From assembly GCF_001514145.1 (NCBI RefSeq), contig NZ_KQ948677.1, positions 1 through 64,000 on the forward strand: a DNA stretch of 64,000 bases. The letters are read 5' to 3'. This DNA is from Streptomyces canus. Lineage in GTDB: Bacteria > Actinomycetota > Actinomycetes > Streptomycetales > Streptomycetaceae. A program made the position numbers and the translations under genes. The notes beneath the pieces are model-generated. The model did not search any database. It saw only the letters and a list, made by a program, of their open reading frames with translations, and was not told the DNA's origin. Below are positions 8,611-17,864 of the stretch, piece after piece (positions within the stretch are counted from its first letter, which is position 1; each line of letters starts with the position of its first letter).

Positions 8611-9426
8611 TCACAGACGTTGCCGCGCCTCGCGCCGCCGCCGCTGTTCGGTCGGGTCCGGGACCGGTGCGGCGAGCAACAGGCGTTGGGTGTAAGGGTG
8701 TTCGGGGGTCGTGGTGACCTCGCCCGCCGGTCCGGTCTCGACGATGTTGCCCTGGTGGATGACGCTCACGCGGTGGCTCACGTGCCGGATGACCGTGAGG
8801 TCGTGCGAGATGAAGAGGTAGGCGACGCCGGTGCGCCGCTGGATGTCGACGAGGAGATCGAGGACGCGGGCCTGGGTGGTGAGGTCGAGCGCGGAGACGG
8901 GTTCGTCGCACACGATGAGCCGCGGTGCGGGAGCCAGGGCGCGGGCGATCGCGACGCGCTGTCGCTGGCCGCCGCTGAACTCCCGCGGCAGCCGCTGTGA
9001 GGCGTTCTTCGGCAACCCCACCTGGTCGAGCAGTTCCGCCACCCGGTGCCGGGCCTCACCCGCCGCGGTGCCCTGCACGATCAGCGGTTCGCTGAGGATG
9101 TCCCCGATGGTGAGGCCCGGGTTGAGGGAGGAGTAGGGGTCCTGGAACACCACCTGGATGTCCCGGGCCAAAGCACGGCGCTCCTTGCGTCCGGCGCGGG
9201 TGATGTCGTGGCCCTGGAAGCGGACCGTGCCGCCACTGGGCGCGACCAGACCGAGCACGGAGCGGCCGATGGTCGTCTTCCCGGACCCCGACTCGCCGAC
9301 GACGCCCAGCGTCTCGCCCTGCCCCACGGTGAGCGACACACCGTGCAGGACCTCGTGCGGGCGGCCTCTGAAGCCCCGCCCCGGGTAGGCGACGCGCAGG
9401 TCGCCCACCTCCAGCACTGTGCTCAT
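8611..9426 (-). CDS. Oligopeptide/dipeptide-type ABC transporter ATPase (OppF/DppF-like)
   Basis: 271-aa ATPase, second nucleotide-binding subunit of a family-5 importer. Walker A GESGSGKTT is at residues 44-52, the signature FSGGQRQRV and Walker B LIVCDEPVSALD follow, and the C terminus has the family-specific HPYTQRLL loop. The ATG at 9426 overlaps the stop of the upstream gene (ATGA), which rules out the longer out-of-family N-terminal extension open in this frame. It is the last gene of a four-gene operon with binding protein, permease and a permease-ATPase fusion. Confidence 0.9.
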   Translation of the reverse strand: MSTVLEVGDLRVAYPGRGFRGRPHEVLHGVSLTVGQGETLGVVGESGSGKTTIGRSVLGLVAPSGGTVRFQGHDITRAGRKERRALARDIQVVFQDPYSSLNPGLTIGDILSEPLIVQGTAAGEARHRVAELLDQVGLPKNASQRLPREFSGGQRQRVAIARALAPAPRLIVCDEPVSALDLTTQARVLDLLVDIQRRTGVAYLFISHDLTVIRHVSHRVSVIHQGNIVETGPAGEVTTTPEHPYTQRLLLAAPVPDPTEQRRRREARQRL

Positions 9427-11183
9427 CGCTTCTCCGTTTCGAGTGCGTCCGCGGAGGCGGCCGGCGGGTCGGTGCGCAGCGTGGTCTCGTCGAGGACGGA
9501 GTTCAGGAGTCCCCGCGTGTACGGGTGCTTCGGCACGGCGAACAGCTCCTCCGTCGTGCCGGTCTCGACGACCGTGCCCTCCCGCATGACGGCCACGCGG
9601 CCGCAGATGTCCGCGACCACACCGAAGTTGTGGGTCACGAGCAGTACGGCCATGTTCAGATCCTTCTGCAGGTCGCGCAGGAGGTCGAGGACCTCCGCCT
9701 GGACGGTGACGTCGAGGGCGGTGGTCGGTTCGTCGGCGATGAGCAGCAGGGGTCGACCGGCGACGGCGCCGGCGATGAGGACGCGCTGTGCCATGCCGCC
9801 GGAGATCTGGTGCGGATACGAGCGGAAGGTGCGTTCGGGGTCGGGAATGCCGCACCTGGCGAGCAGTGCCAGGACCCGCTTGCGGGCCTCACCCCTGGAC
9901 ATGGGCATCGCGGCCCGCACGCCCTCGACGAGCTGGGCGCCCACCGTGCAGGACGGGTCCAGGTTGGACATCGGCTCCTGGGGGACGTACGCGATGGACG
10001 TCCCCCGTACAGCGCGCAGTTCGCGCTCACTCAGGCCGAGCAACTCGCGGCCGTCGAGCCGGATCGAGCCGCGTATGACGACCGCTTCAGCGGGCAGCAC
10101 CCCGAGCGCGGCGAACGCGGTCTGCGTCTTGCCGGAGCCGGACTCGCCGACCAGGCCGAGGGTCTCCCCGGCGGCCACGCTCAGGGTGACGCCGCTGACG
10201 ACTTCCTTCAGTTCGCCGGTCGGCGTCGGGTAGGCGATCGCCAGGTCGTTCACGGTGAGCAGTTTGGTGACGGCGTCACCCTCCGCGGCAGGCGGCCGGT
10301 ACCCGGTGGTGGTCACGATCCGGACCGGCTGGGGACGCCCGCCCTCCAAGGCGTCCCGCAGCGCGTTGCCCAGGAGCACCAGCGAAGCGGTGATGATCCC
10401 GAGCACGAGGCTCGGCCACAGGAACTGCAGTGGCTCCTCGTACAGGTTGGTGAAGCCCTCGGAGATCATCGCGCCGAAGCTGGGCACGGTGCTTGAGCCC
10501 AGGCCCAGGAAGGCCAGGCCCGACTGGACGGCGATGGAGGAACCGGCGAGGAACGCGGTGGCGATGATCACCGGGCCGCGCACCACGGTGAGCACGTGCC
10601 GTCGCAGGATGCGCCGGTCGGGCAGTCCGGAGACCCGGGCGGCGTCGACGTAGAGCTCGTTCTTCACGCCGAGGACGAGATTGCGCACGAGCCGGTAGAT
10701 GCCGGGGGAGAGCAGTACCCCGAAGACGACCATGGTGGCCCGGTAGTCGCCCTTGGTGACCGGCATCAGGATGATGAGCAGGAGCAGCCCGGGGAACGTC
10801 ATGATCAGACTGAAGAGCCATTCGGCGGCGCCGCTGACCCGCCTCCCGAAGTATCCGCCGATCAGCCCGGACGTGATCCCGATCGCGAGCGCGATGCTCG
10901 CGCCGATGAGCGCCGAGACCACGCTGGTGTTGATGGAGTACAGGAGTCTGGCGAGGATGTCGCGGCCGCTTTTGTCCCCGCCGAGCAGGTAGCCGTGGTC
11001 GCCGATGCCGACGTTGACCGCGTCCAGGTTCGCCTGGTTGGCACCGTGGTCGGTGAGGGCCGGCGCGAGCAGACCGAGCAGGACGACGACGGTCAGCAGG
11101 CTCGCGCTGACCATGGCCTGGGGGTCGGTGAGGAGGCGCCGCAGGGCCGGCCTGCGCCGTGCGTCCGTACGCGCTGTGGTCAA
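9423..11183 (-). CDS. Fused permease (DppC-like) and ATPase (DppD-like) of a family-5 ABC importer
   Basis: 586 aa. Residues 1 to about 290 are an inner-membrane permease with several membrane segments and the EAA-type loop (VDAARVSGLPDRRILRRHVL). From about residue 310 a complete ATPase follows with Walker A GESGSGKT, signature ISGGMAQRV and Walker B LLIADEPTTALD, plus the HPYTRGLL loop of peptide-type transporters. The join falls in a short linker (TTGYRPPAAEGDAVTKLL). The start is TTG at 11183, overlapping the stop of the preceding permease gene and preceded by GAGGA; no better start exists. In most relatives these are two polypeptides, but fusions are known in Actinobacteria. Confidence 0.9.
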   Translation of the reverse strand: MTTARTDARRRPALRRLLTDPQAMVSASLLTVVVLLGLLAPALTDHGANQANLDAVNVGIGDHGYLLGGDKSGRDILARLLYSINTSVVSALIGASIALAIGITSGLIGGYFGRRVSGAAEWLFSLIMTFPGLLLLIILMPVTKGDYRATMVVFGVLLSPGIYRLVRNLVLGVKNELYVDAARVSGLPDRRILRRHVLTVVRGPVIIATAFLAGSSIAVQSGLAFLGLGSSTVPSFGAMISEGFTNLYEEPLQFLWPSLVLGIITASLVLLGNALRDALEGGRPQPVRIVTTTGYRPPAAEGDAVTKLLTVNDLAIAYPTPTGELKEVVSGVTLSVAAGETLGLVGESGSGKTQTAFAALGVLPAEAVVIRGSIRLDGRELLGLSERELRAVRGTSIAYVPQEPMSNLDPSCTVGAQLVEGVRAAMPMSRGEARKRVLALLARCGIPDPERTFRSYPHQISGGMAQRVLIAGAVAGRPLLLIADEPTTALDVTVQAEVLDLLRDLQKDLNMAVLLVTHNFGVVADICGRVAVMREGTVVETGTTEELFAVPKHPYTRGLLNSVLDETTLRTDPPAASADALETEKR

Positions 11184-12124
11184 CGGACCATCCTCGCCTT
11201 CGGGTTGAGCCAGCCGCCCAGCAGGTCGACAACGAGGTTGACGGCCACGACGAGCAGCACACCGAACAGACTGATGCCCATGATGATCGGTACGTCGCCC
11301 TGCAAGGAGGCGTTGAACGCGTACTGACCAAAGCCGGGCAGCGCGAAGATCTGCTCGATGATCAGGGCCCCGCCGAGCATCTGGAGGAACTCCAGGGAGA
11401 GCACGGTCAGGGCCGGTCCCGCGGCATTGCGCAGGGCGTGCCGCAGCACGATGGAGTGGGTGGGGATGCCCCGGGTGCGCAGCGTACGGACGTAGTCCTT
11501 GCGCAGTTCGCCGATCATGGCGCCGCGGATCTGCGAGGTCAGACCGGCGACGCCGCCCATCATCAGGGCGACCACGGGGATGGCGATGCTGCCGGCCCAG
11601 CGGCTCGGGCTCTCGCTGAAATCGGTGTATCCGGTGGCCGGAAACACATGCATCTTGATGGCGAACACGTAGACCAGCGCGATGGCGACGAGCAGGCTCG
11701 GGACGACATAGCCGATCATCGCGGCGCCCTGTGCGAACCGGTCGACGGCGCCGCCGCGTGCGGCGGCGGCCACACCGAGCGCGACGCTGATGACCGAGGT
11801 GGCCAGCAGCGCGACCACGACGATCGACAGGGTGACGCCCAGCCGGGCGGTGATGGCAGAGCGGACCGGTTCGCTGGTGAAGTACGAGGCGCCGAGGTCG
11901 CCGCGGACGGCGTGCGCGAGCCAGTCGGCGTACTGGACGGCCACGGGCCGGTCGAGGCCCATCTGCGCTTTTTGGGCGGCGATTTGATGCGGGGCGGCGC
12001 CGTTGCCGAGGACACTGCCCGCGACGTCGTCGAAGGACGTGCTGAGCAGCAGAAACGTGATCATGGTCACCAGGACCGCGAGCGCGAGGCCCGCGGTCAG
12101 GCGACGCAGCAGATAGACCGTCAT
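11180..12124 (-). CDS. Family-5 ABC importer permease (DppB-like)
   Basis: 314-aa integral membrane protein beginning with a membrane helix (YLLRRLTAGLALAVLVTMITFLLL) and carrying the DppB-type periplasmic loop (MGLDRPVAVQYADWL) and the cytoplasmic EAA loop (RTLRTRGIPTHSIVLRHALRNA). It pairs with the DppC-like half of the downstream fusion, and the stop/start overlap implies coupled translation. The operon probably imports a peptide-like or glycoside ligand captured by the adjacent lipoprotein. Confidence 0.9.
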   Translation of the reverse strand: MTVYLLRRLTAGLALAVLVTMITFLLLSTSFDDVAGSVLGNGAAPHQIAAQKAQMGLDRPVAVQYADWLAHAVRGDLGASYFTSEPVRSAITARLGVTLSIVVVALLATSVISVALGVAAAARGGAVDRFAQGAAMIGYVVPSLLVAIALVYVFAIKMHVFPATGYTDFSESPSRWAGSIAIPVVALMMGGVAGLTSQIRGAMIGELRKDYVRTLRTRGIPTHSIVLRHALRNAAGPALTVLSLEFLQMLGGALIIEQIFALPGFGQYAFNASLQGDVPIIMGISLFGVLLVVAVNLVVDLLGGWLNPKARMVR

Positions 12125-12134
12125 GGGCGCGGAC

Positions 12135-13730
12135 TCACTCTCCGGACTGCTGCGAGGAGCCGGCGACGCCGAACTGCCGGATGGTGGACATCGTGGAGGA
12201 GCCGTCGCCGAGGTAGGTGATGCCCTTCTTGGTGGCCCAGTCGCTGCCGAGATGGAAGACGGGCGCCAGCCAGGCGTTCTCGACGCCGAACTCGTTGATC
12301 TTCCGGTAGATTCCGGCGGCCTTCGCCGGGTCGAGTTCCCGGGCGGCCTGGCCGAGAAGTTCGGTCAGCTTCGGGTCGGTGGTGCGGAAGACGTTGCGGA
12401 AGCCGGTCGGGGTGTAGAAGCTGCGGGTCATGATCGCGTCGGAGGCGAGGCCCTCGACGAGCAGGAACATCGGGTACTTGCCCGACGCGACGGCTGACGC
12501 GGTTTGCTGCGCGGGCACCGGTTCCCAGGTCGCCTTGATGCCGATGTCGGCGAGCGCCTGGGTGAAGATCGGCTCGAAGCTCTTGGTGAAGACCAGGCTT
12601 GGCATGGTGACCGAGAAGCCGTTCGGGTAACCGGCCTCGGAAAGCAGCTTCTCGGCCCCGGCGACGTCATACGGGTACAGCTTGTTGAGCGTTTGGTCAT
12701 AGGCCCCGCCCTGGGGGTTGAACAACTGGTCGGTGGCCTTGCCGGAACCGCGCAGCACCTGTGTGACGATCTTCTGCCGGTCGAAGGCCATATTGATGGC
12801 CTTGCGGACGCGCAGGTCGCCGAGCGGCTTCAACTTGGTACCGGCGCGGTCGGCGAGGACGAGGAAGGCACCCGCGGTCGCCTTCACGTGCGTGATCTGG
12901 AAGCCGGCCGCCTTGAGCGCGGGTAGCTGAGAGACGTCGGCGGTGCCGGCGTTGGTCTCGCCCGCCTTGAGGGCGTTGGCCGAGGCGGTCGGATCGGTGA
13001 TCACGCGGATCTTGACCGTCCGGAACGGATACGCCTTCTTGTTCCAGTAGTCGTCGCGCCGCTTGAGGACGTACACGGAGCCGTTGACCGTGGCCTTCGT
13101 GTCCAGGATGTACGGGCCCGAGCCGACCGGGTTCAGGGCGCTGCTCTTGTTCGCCATCGTCTTCGGGTCGCCGATCACGCCGGGCGATGTCGACAGGGCG
13201 CCGAGCAGCGAGGCGTCGGGCTGCTTGAGCTCGATGACCACCGTCGAGGCGTCGGGGGCTTCGACCGCGGAGACGGAGGATAGCGACAGCTGGCTCTGAC
13301 CCGGCGTCGACCGGATGCGCTCCAGGGTGGCCTTCACCGCGTTCGCGTCGACCGGATCGCCGGAGCTGAACTTCATGCCCTGGCGGATCTTCAGCGTCAG
13401 CGTGCGCCCGTCCTTCGCGTACGACCAGCTCTGCGCGGCGCCGGGATGCAACTCGCCCTTGTTGTCCTGGAGGAGCAGCGTGTCGAAGATCGAGTCCCAG
13501 ACGTAGGTCTGCTGGCCCTCGATGAGCTGGGCGGGGTCGAACGAGTTGGGGGTGCCGAGGATGGACAGTGCGAGGGTCACGTCGGTGCCGGAGTTCGACG
13601 TGGCGGCCGGGGTGCTGTCGCAGGCCGCTGTGGCCGTCGCCAGCACTGCGACGGCCACAGCGGCCGCCAGGGCCTGCGAGAGCTGTCGCGGCGGTCGGCC
13701 GGGCCGGGGGTGCGAGGAGCGGATGCGCAT
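12135..13730 (-). CDS. Family-5 extracellular solute-binding lipoprotein
   Basis: 531-aa binding protein of the peptide/nickel/oligosaccharide class (SBP_bac_5). A signal peptide ends in a lipobox with Cys37 (ATAACDS). Family blocks include PAQLIEGQQTYVWDSIFDTLL, LKIRQGMKFSSGDPVDANAVKATLERI and VRKAINMAFDRQKIV. It is the first gene of the importer operon and has a long leader: the shared regulatory element lies about 200-290 bases upstream. Family-5 proteins bind peptides but also glycosides and opines. Co-regulation with three glycosidases (inferred from promoter sequence) suggests a glycoconjugate ligand here. Confidence 0.9.
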   Translation of the reverse strand: MRIRSSHPRPGRPPRQLSQALAAAVAVAVLATATAACDSTPAATSNSGTDVTLALSILGTPNSFDPAQLIEGQQTYVWDSIFDTLLLQDNKGELHPGAAQSWSYAKDGRTLTLKIRQGMKFSSGDPVDANAVKATLERIRSTPGQSQLSLSSVSAVEAPDASTVVIELKQPDASLLGALSTSPGVIGDPKTMANKSSALNPVGSGPYILDTKATVNGSVYVLKRRDDYWNKKAYPFRTVKIRVITDPTASANALKAGETNAGTADVSQLPALKAAGFQITHVKATAGAFLVLADRAGTKLKPLGDLRVRKAINMAFDRQKIVTQVLRGSGKATDQLFNPQGGAYDQTLNKLYPYDVAGAEKLLSEAGYPNGFSVTMPSLVFTKSFEPIFTQALADIGIKATWEPVPAQQTASAVASGKYPMFLLVEGLASDAIMTRSFYTPTGFRNVFRTTDPKLTELLGQAARELDPAKAAGIYRKINEFGVENAWLAPVFHLGSDWATKKGITYLGDGSSTMSTIRQFGVAGSSQQSGE

Positions 13731-14150
13731 GAGTGGATTCCTTCGTCCTGGAACCTGAAGAGCCGAGGCCTTCGTCAGTGCGTCGGTGTGTCGGTGCGGT
13801 CATGCACGGGTGCACGAGAGGGCCGATGCACGTGTGGGGATGTGCGACGGGGCCCGTGAGGCCGGCATGCGGGTGGTCAAGGACGCTGCGGCGGTCGCGG
13901 ATCCGCCGAGTGGTCCAGTCGCGTGAACAGTTACCACGTGGTTGAATTTCATTCGGAAGGTAAGCCCCGGCGGGAGGTGCGGGAAGATGGGAGACTCTGT
14001 TCGTGACCAGAGCGTTACCTGGCGCGAAATCGCCGTGGCCCGCCCCTTGTGCTCGCGACGGTCGCCGCCCACACTGCCGAGCAGGCAAAATGCTAAGTCT
14101 TGGAAGGTTTTGAGAATCGTGATGCGGGATTCGAGAAGAGGAAGCGCACT
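13731..14150. other. Divergent control region between importer operon and TetR gene
   Basis: 420 bases with no gene. It holds the two-part promoter/operator element (13926-13944 and 14000-14019), repeated upstream of the GH1 gene, plus the promoter of the TetR gene. The 195 bases between the element and the binding-protein start contain no supported ORF and would be an untranslated leader. Confidence 0.6.
13926..14019 (-). promoter_or_regulatory. Two-part promoter/operator element, copy 1 (importer operon)
   Basis: Element A is AACAGTTACCACGTGGTTG (13926-13944), whose core ACCACGTGGT is a perfect palindrome. Element B is TTCGTGACCAGAGCGTTACC (14000-14019), an imperfect GTnAC inverted repeat. 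Copy 2 upstream of the GH1 gene (23610-23702) matches 18/19 bases in A and 17/20 in B, with almost the same spacing (74 versus 73 bases). Nothing else between them is conserved, so these are selected sites, probably bound by the adjacent TetR protein. Confidence 0.65.
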
Positions 14151-14768
14151 GTGACCCAGGCCAAGGCCCGCGGCCCGTACACCAAGACCCCCGCCAGACG
14201 GGCCGAGATCGTCCGGGCGGCGCGTGAGAGCTTCGCGGAACACGGATTCACGAAGGCTTCGCTGCGTGACATCGCCGAGCGGGCCGGCATCACCCATGCC
14301 GGGCTGCTGCATCACTTCCGCAACAAGGACGACCTCCTGGCCGCCGTGCTCGCCGAACGCGACGCCGAGGAGCGGCAGTACGCCGAGTCACAGGTGCCGG
14401 ACATGGACCATCTGGCGCCGTACCTCGGCGACCTGCTGCGCCACCATCAGAAGGCCCCCGAACTGATGCGCCTGTGGATCGAGCTCGCGGCGGCCGCCTC
14501 CCGCCCGGAGCACCCCGCGCACGACTACTTCGCGCAGCGCTACGCCTGGGGACGCGAACAGTTCGCCCAAGGCATGAGCGGGAAGGCCGATCGCGGAGAA
14601 CTGAACGAAGCGCTCGCCCCCGAACATGCGGCCACGCTGCTCCAAGCCGTGCTCAACGGCCTGCAATTGCAGTGGCTGCTGGACCAGGATCTCGACATCG
14701 TCGGGCCGGTCCGGGCCTTCATGCGGATGACCTTCCCGCAGGTCGCAGAGCCGGAGGACGAAGAATGA
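14151..14768 (+). CDS. TetR/AcrR-family regulator of the glycoside regulon (predicted)
   Basis: 205-aa TetR-type repressor. The DNA-binding domain reads ARRAEIVRAARESFAEHGFTKASLRDIAERAGITHAGLLHHFRNKDDLLAAVL, with the HTH in residues about 38-57; the rest is an all-helical ligand domain. I prefer the GTG start at 14151, preceded by AGAGGAAG, over the more upstream ATG at 14100. It diverges from the ABC importer operon and abuts the alpha-rhamnosidase end of the glycosidase cluster. The repeated two-part element in front of both operons makes it the likely shared regulator, with a sapogenin/flavonoid or glycoside as inducer (inference). Confidence 0.88.
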   Translation: MTQAKARGPYTKTPARRAEIVRAARESFAEHGFTKASLRDIAERAGITHAGLLHHFRNKDDLLAAVLAERDAEERQYAESQVPDMDHLAPYLGDLLRHHQKAPELMRLWIELAAAASRPEHPAHDYFAQRYAWGREQFAQGMSGKADRGELNEALAPEHAATLLQAVLNGLQLQWLLDQDLDIVGPVRAFMRMTFPQVAEPEDEE

Positions 14769-14965
14769 GCCCCGGTCGCCTCGGCGGCCAGCTGTGCAGC
14801 GTGATCGCGGCTCTGGACGCCGACTGCGCGGTGGCCCACGTCCCCTGACGAACTGCTTGCCGCGGCACGTGAGTTACGCGCGGATCTGAGTGAGGCCGGC
14901 CACGGCGTCAGTTCCGTACACATCGCCGTTCCGGCCGAGGCTGGTCCGTCGCGAAGCCCAACCGG
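14765..14965 (+). pseudogene. Possible decayed short ORF after the TetR gene
   Basis: An ATG overlapping the TetR stop (ATGA) opens a 27-codon frame ending VAHVP-stop at about 14848. Sequence of protein-like character continues in another frame (DELLAAARELRADLSEAGHG) to about 14960. This looks like a short gene broken by a frameshift, but I do not recognise the family and it may be chance. Confidence 0.2.
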
Positions 14966-15138
14966 CGTAGCGAGCCGGTGTGGAGGCGATGCGAGACGCT
15001 GTCCGGCCTGCGGACCGCTCCGCACGACCACCCGCCCCGGCGGCGGGCTGCCCGCGGCGACACCGTCGGCGGGTCGGCTCCCGGCCACCGCGGTCATCGG
15101 GCGTCACCAGTGACGGGCCCCTCGCGGTTGAGGCCGTC
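14769..15138. other. Convergent intergenic region
   Basis: About 370 bases between the TetR gene and the end of the rhamnosidase gene. Apart from the possible ORF remnant, it has only a short CGTCAC-CA-GTGACG hairpin (15102-15115), which may help terminate the rhamnosidase transcript. Confidence 0.4.
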
Positions 15139-17802
15139 TCAACTCGCCTTCCCCACACGCCCGGTGGCGCTGAACCTGCCGGGTCCCACAAGCCCCTCGA
15201 TCGTGCCGTCGGGGAAGACGATGCGGGCGGTGGTGGCCGGTGGGACGTCGACCGTGATGGTGAGGGTGCCGCCGGTCGTGTTCCAGTCGACGGCGATCGT
15301 GCCCTGCGGGGACTCGTGGGTGCCCCGGGCCCACGGCACGGACGGGTGCGGGACGGGCGCGACCTCGAAGGACTCCCAGGCGATCGACCCTGGCGTCTGC
15401 CGCAGTCCCAGGGTGTGGGTGTGCAGGAAGCGGATCACCGCGCCCTTGCTGTAGTGGTTGAGCGAGTCGTGGGCCGTGCCGTTGTCGTCGATGCCCTCCC
15501 AGTCCTCCCAGATGGTGGTCGCGCCGCGATCGAGCATGTACAGCCAGGAGGGTGCGGTGCGCTGGAGGAGCAACTCGTAGGCGACGTCGGCGTGGCCGGT
15601 GTCGCCCAGGACGAGGAGCAGATCGCCGGTCGAGAGGAAACCGGTGGTGAGGTGGGTGCCGGCGGCGCGGATCAGCTCGACCAGCCGCGCGGCGGAAGCC
15701 TCGCGCAGCTCGTCGGAGACGAGCCCGAAGGAGAGTGCGCGCACATAACCGGCCTGCGTGTCGCCGGCGGTGCGTCCGTCGGGGGAGAGGAACTCGGTGC
15801 GCCATGCGTCACGGACCCGCTCGGCGATCGCGGCGTAGCGGTCCGACTCTTCGATGCGCCCCAGCGCCCGGCCGACGCGGGCCACGGTCGCCGTCGAGCG
15901 GTACAGGAACGCCGTGCCCACCTCGCCCTTGTCGGCCATGAACCAGGCGGCGGGATCGTCCATGACCGGGTCGACACGGGTGCCGTCGGCCGCCTTCGAC
16001 TTGGGCTCGGTCCACTCTCCCCAGTGGAAGGAGCCGTCCCAGAGGTACTGCTCGTGCGGCAGCGGTTCAGCCGAACGCTCGACCCGGGACGGATGGCGGG
16101 CGGTGCGGGCGGTCGTGAGCGCCCACTCCACCCAGCGGACCATCGCCGCCCAGTTCTCGGCGAGGATCTCCCGGTCGCCGTACGCCTCGTACAGCTCCCA
16201 CGGGACGGCGACGACGGCGTCTCCCCAGCCGGCCGAGCCGGTCATCAGGGCGAACTGGTCGTCCAGGTGGTGTTTGATCCGGCGCCCGTCCGGCGAGAAG
16301 TTGGCGATCCGGCCGTCGGGCAACTGGTCGTCGCGCACGGAGCGCAGCCATTTGCGGCTGAAGCCCAGGACGTCGTACAGGCGTGTCGCGGTGGGAGTGA
16401 AGACCTGGTAGTCGCCGGTCCAGGCGAGGCGTTCGCGTGTCGGGCAGTCCGTGGGCACGTCGACGGCGTTGCCGCGGAAGCTCCACTCGGCGATCTCGTG
16501 GAGGCGGTCGAGGTCGTCGTGACCGCACGCGAAGGTGCCGGTGCGGCGCAGGTCGGAGTGGACGACCCGCATGACGAGGCGCTCCGGGTCCAGAGGGGCG
16601 CCGTCGCGCCGGATGCGGGCGTACCGGAAGCCGTGCACGGTATGACGCGGCTCGAACGTCTCAGCCCCTCCCGCGGAGACGGCCACGTCGCGCTGGACGA
16701 AGGGGATGGGGGCCTGCCCGGGGCGCGTCGAGTCCAGGTGAGTGGTCGTCAGGTCGCCGTCCGGGCCGAGGTGCTCGCCGTGGTCGACGATCGTGCGGGT
16801 GCCGGCCGGGCCGAGGCCGCCCAGGGCGATCCACCCGGAGGCGTTCTGGCCGAAGTCGGCGATCCACACGCCGTCTTCGCGCTGTTCGACCGACTGCGCC
16901 GGGCGCGACTCGACCACGCGGACCGGGGGTGCCGGCGACCAGTCGACCTCGGGCGCCTCCACATGGTCGACGAGGACGGGCCGCCCGGTCCCGGGGCGCA
17001 CGCGGAAGTCGGTGGTCTGGCCGTCCATGAGGTCGGCCCGGGTGATGGCCGACTCCGCGCTCGTCCACGTCCCGTCGGTGCGGACGACCTGCCGTGCACC
17101 GTCCTCGTAGACGAGGTGCAGTTCGGCCCGCGCTCCGGGCACCGTGCCCCAGCCGGCCGGGAGGCGGAAGGCGCCGACCTGGCCCCGGTACCAGCCGTCG
17201 GACAGCAGGATCTCGACCCGGTTGTCGCCCGTGTCGACGGCGGCTGTGACGTCGTAGGCCTGGGCGTACAGCGTGCGGTCGTACGAGGTGGACCCCGGCG
17301 ACAATTCGGTGGTGCCGGCCCGCTCGCCGTTGACGTACGCCTCGTACACCCCGAGCGCCGTCGCGTACAGCCGCGCCGAGCGCACCCCGGAGCGCGCCTC
17401 GAACCGGGCCGACAGGACGTATGCGGGCCGTCTGCCGTATCCGCGGTCACCGGACTCGGCGGGGCTGATCCAGCGCGCCCGCCAGTCGGTGGCGAGCAGA
17501 CCGCTCTCGAACGTGTGCCACTGCGACCACGGCGATTCGCCGTCGGGGCCGAGCGCCCGGAGCCGCCAGGCCACCCGGCGCCTGCTGTACAGCGCCGCCC
17601 ACGGCCAGGGGAGGAAGCGGTGCCCGCCCACGGCGGTGGTCACGGCGGCCCGCGCCTCGCCGTCGACGGTGCACTCCACCTCGTACGCCACCGGGCGGGC
17701 CGCGTCCGACGGCGGCTTCCACGACAGCCGGGGCGTGGGCCCGGACACGAGGAAGGCGTCCCCGCCGCTGTCGATGGCCAGGTCGTACGGTGCGTCGCGC
17801 AT
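15139..17802 (-). CDS. Alpha-L-rhamnosidase, GH78
   Basis: 887 aa, family GH78, which inverts and removes terminal alpha-L-rhamnose from flavonoid, saponin or other glycosides. The order is fibronectin-like N domain (APYDLAIDSG...PTPRLSWKP), beta-sandwich domain (ARLYATALGVYEAYVNGERAGTTELSPGSTSYD), the (alpha/alpha)6 catalytic barrel and a C-terminal beta-sandwich. The catalytic general-acid region DCPTRERLAWTGD is near residue 452, and the conserved WGD, DWEG and HDSLNHYSKGA blocks follow. There is no signal peptide, so it acts in the cytoplasm on imported glycosides. ATG 17802 has GAGAAGG upstream; the much longer open frame extending to 19071 overlaps the transporter gene and is not used. 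Co-transcribed with the symporter 62 bases upstream. Confidence 0.93.
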   Translation of the reverse strand: MRDAPYDLAIDSGGDAFLVSGPTPRLSWKPPSDAARPVAYEVECTVDGEARAAVTTAVGGHRFLPWPWAALYSRRRVAWRLRALGPDGESPWSQWHTFESGLLATDWRARWISPAESGDRGYGRRPAYVLSARFEARSGVRSARLYATALGVYEAYVNGERAGTTELSPGSTSYDRTLYAQAYDVTAAVDTGDNRVEILLSDGWYRGQVGAFRLPAGWGTVPGARAELHLVYEDGARQVVRTDGTWTSAESAITRADLMDGQTTDFRVRPGTGRPVLVDHVEAPEVDWSPAPPVRVVESRPAQSVEQREDGVWIADFGQNASGWIALGGLGPAGTRTIVDHGEHLGPDGDLTTTHLDSTRPGQAPIPFVQRDVAVSAGGAETFEPRHTVHGFRYARIRRDGAPLDPERLVMRVVHSDLRRTGTFACGHDDLDRLHEIAEWSFRGNAVDVPTDCPTRERLAWTGDYQVFTPTATRLYDVLGFSRKWLRSVRDDQLPDGRIANFSPDGRRIKHHLDDQFALMTGSAGWGDAVVAVPWELYEAYGDREILAENWAAMVRWVEWALTTARTARHPSRVERSAEPLPHEQYLWDGSFHWGEWTEPKSKAADGTRVDPVMDDPAAWFMADKGEVGTAFLYRSTATVARVGRALGRIEESDRYAAIAERVRDAWRTEFLSPDGRTAGDTQAGYVRALSFGLVSDELREASAARLVELIRAAGTHLTTGFLSTGDLLLVLGDTGHADVAYELLLQRTAPSWLYMLDRGATTIWEDWEGIDDNGTAHDSLNHYSKGAVIRFLHTHTLGLRQTPGSIAWESFEVAPVPHPSVPWARGTHESPQGTIAVDWNTTGGTLTITVDVPPATTARIVFPDGTIEGLVGPGRFSATGRVGKAS

Positions 17803-17864
17803 GGTGTGCCTTCTCGGAACTCGGTGGACGGAACACTTCTCGGGACGCCGGGCGGGAGCAGCCG

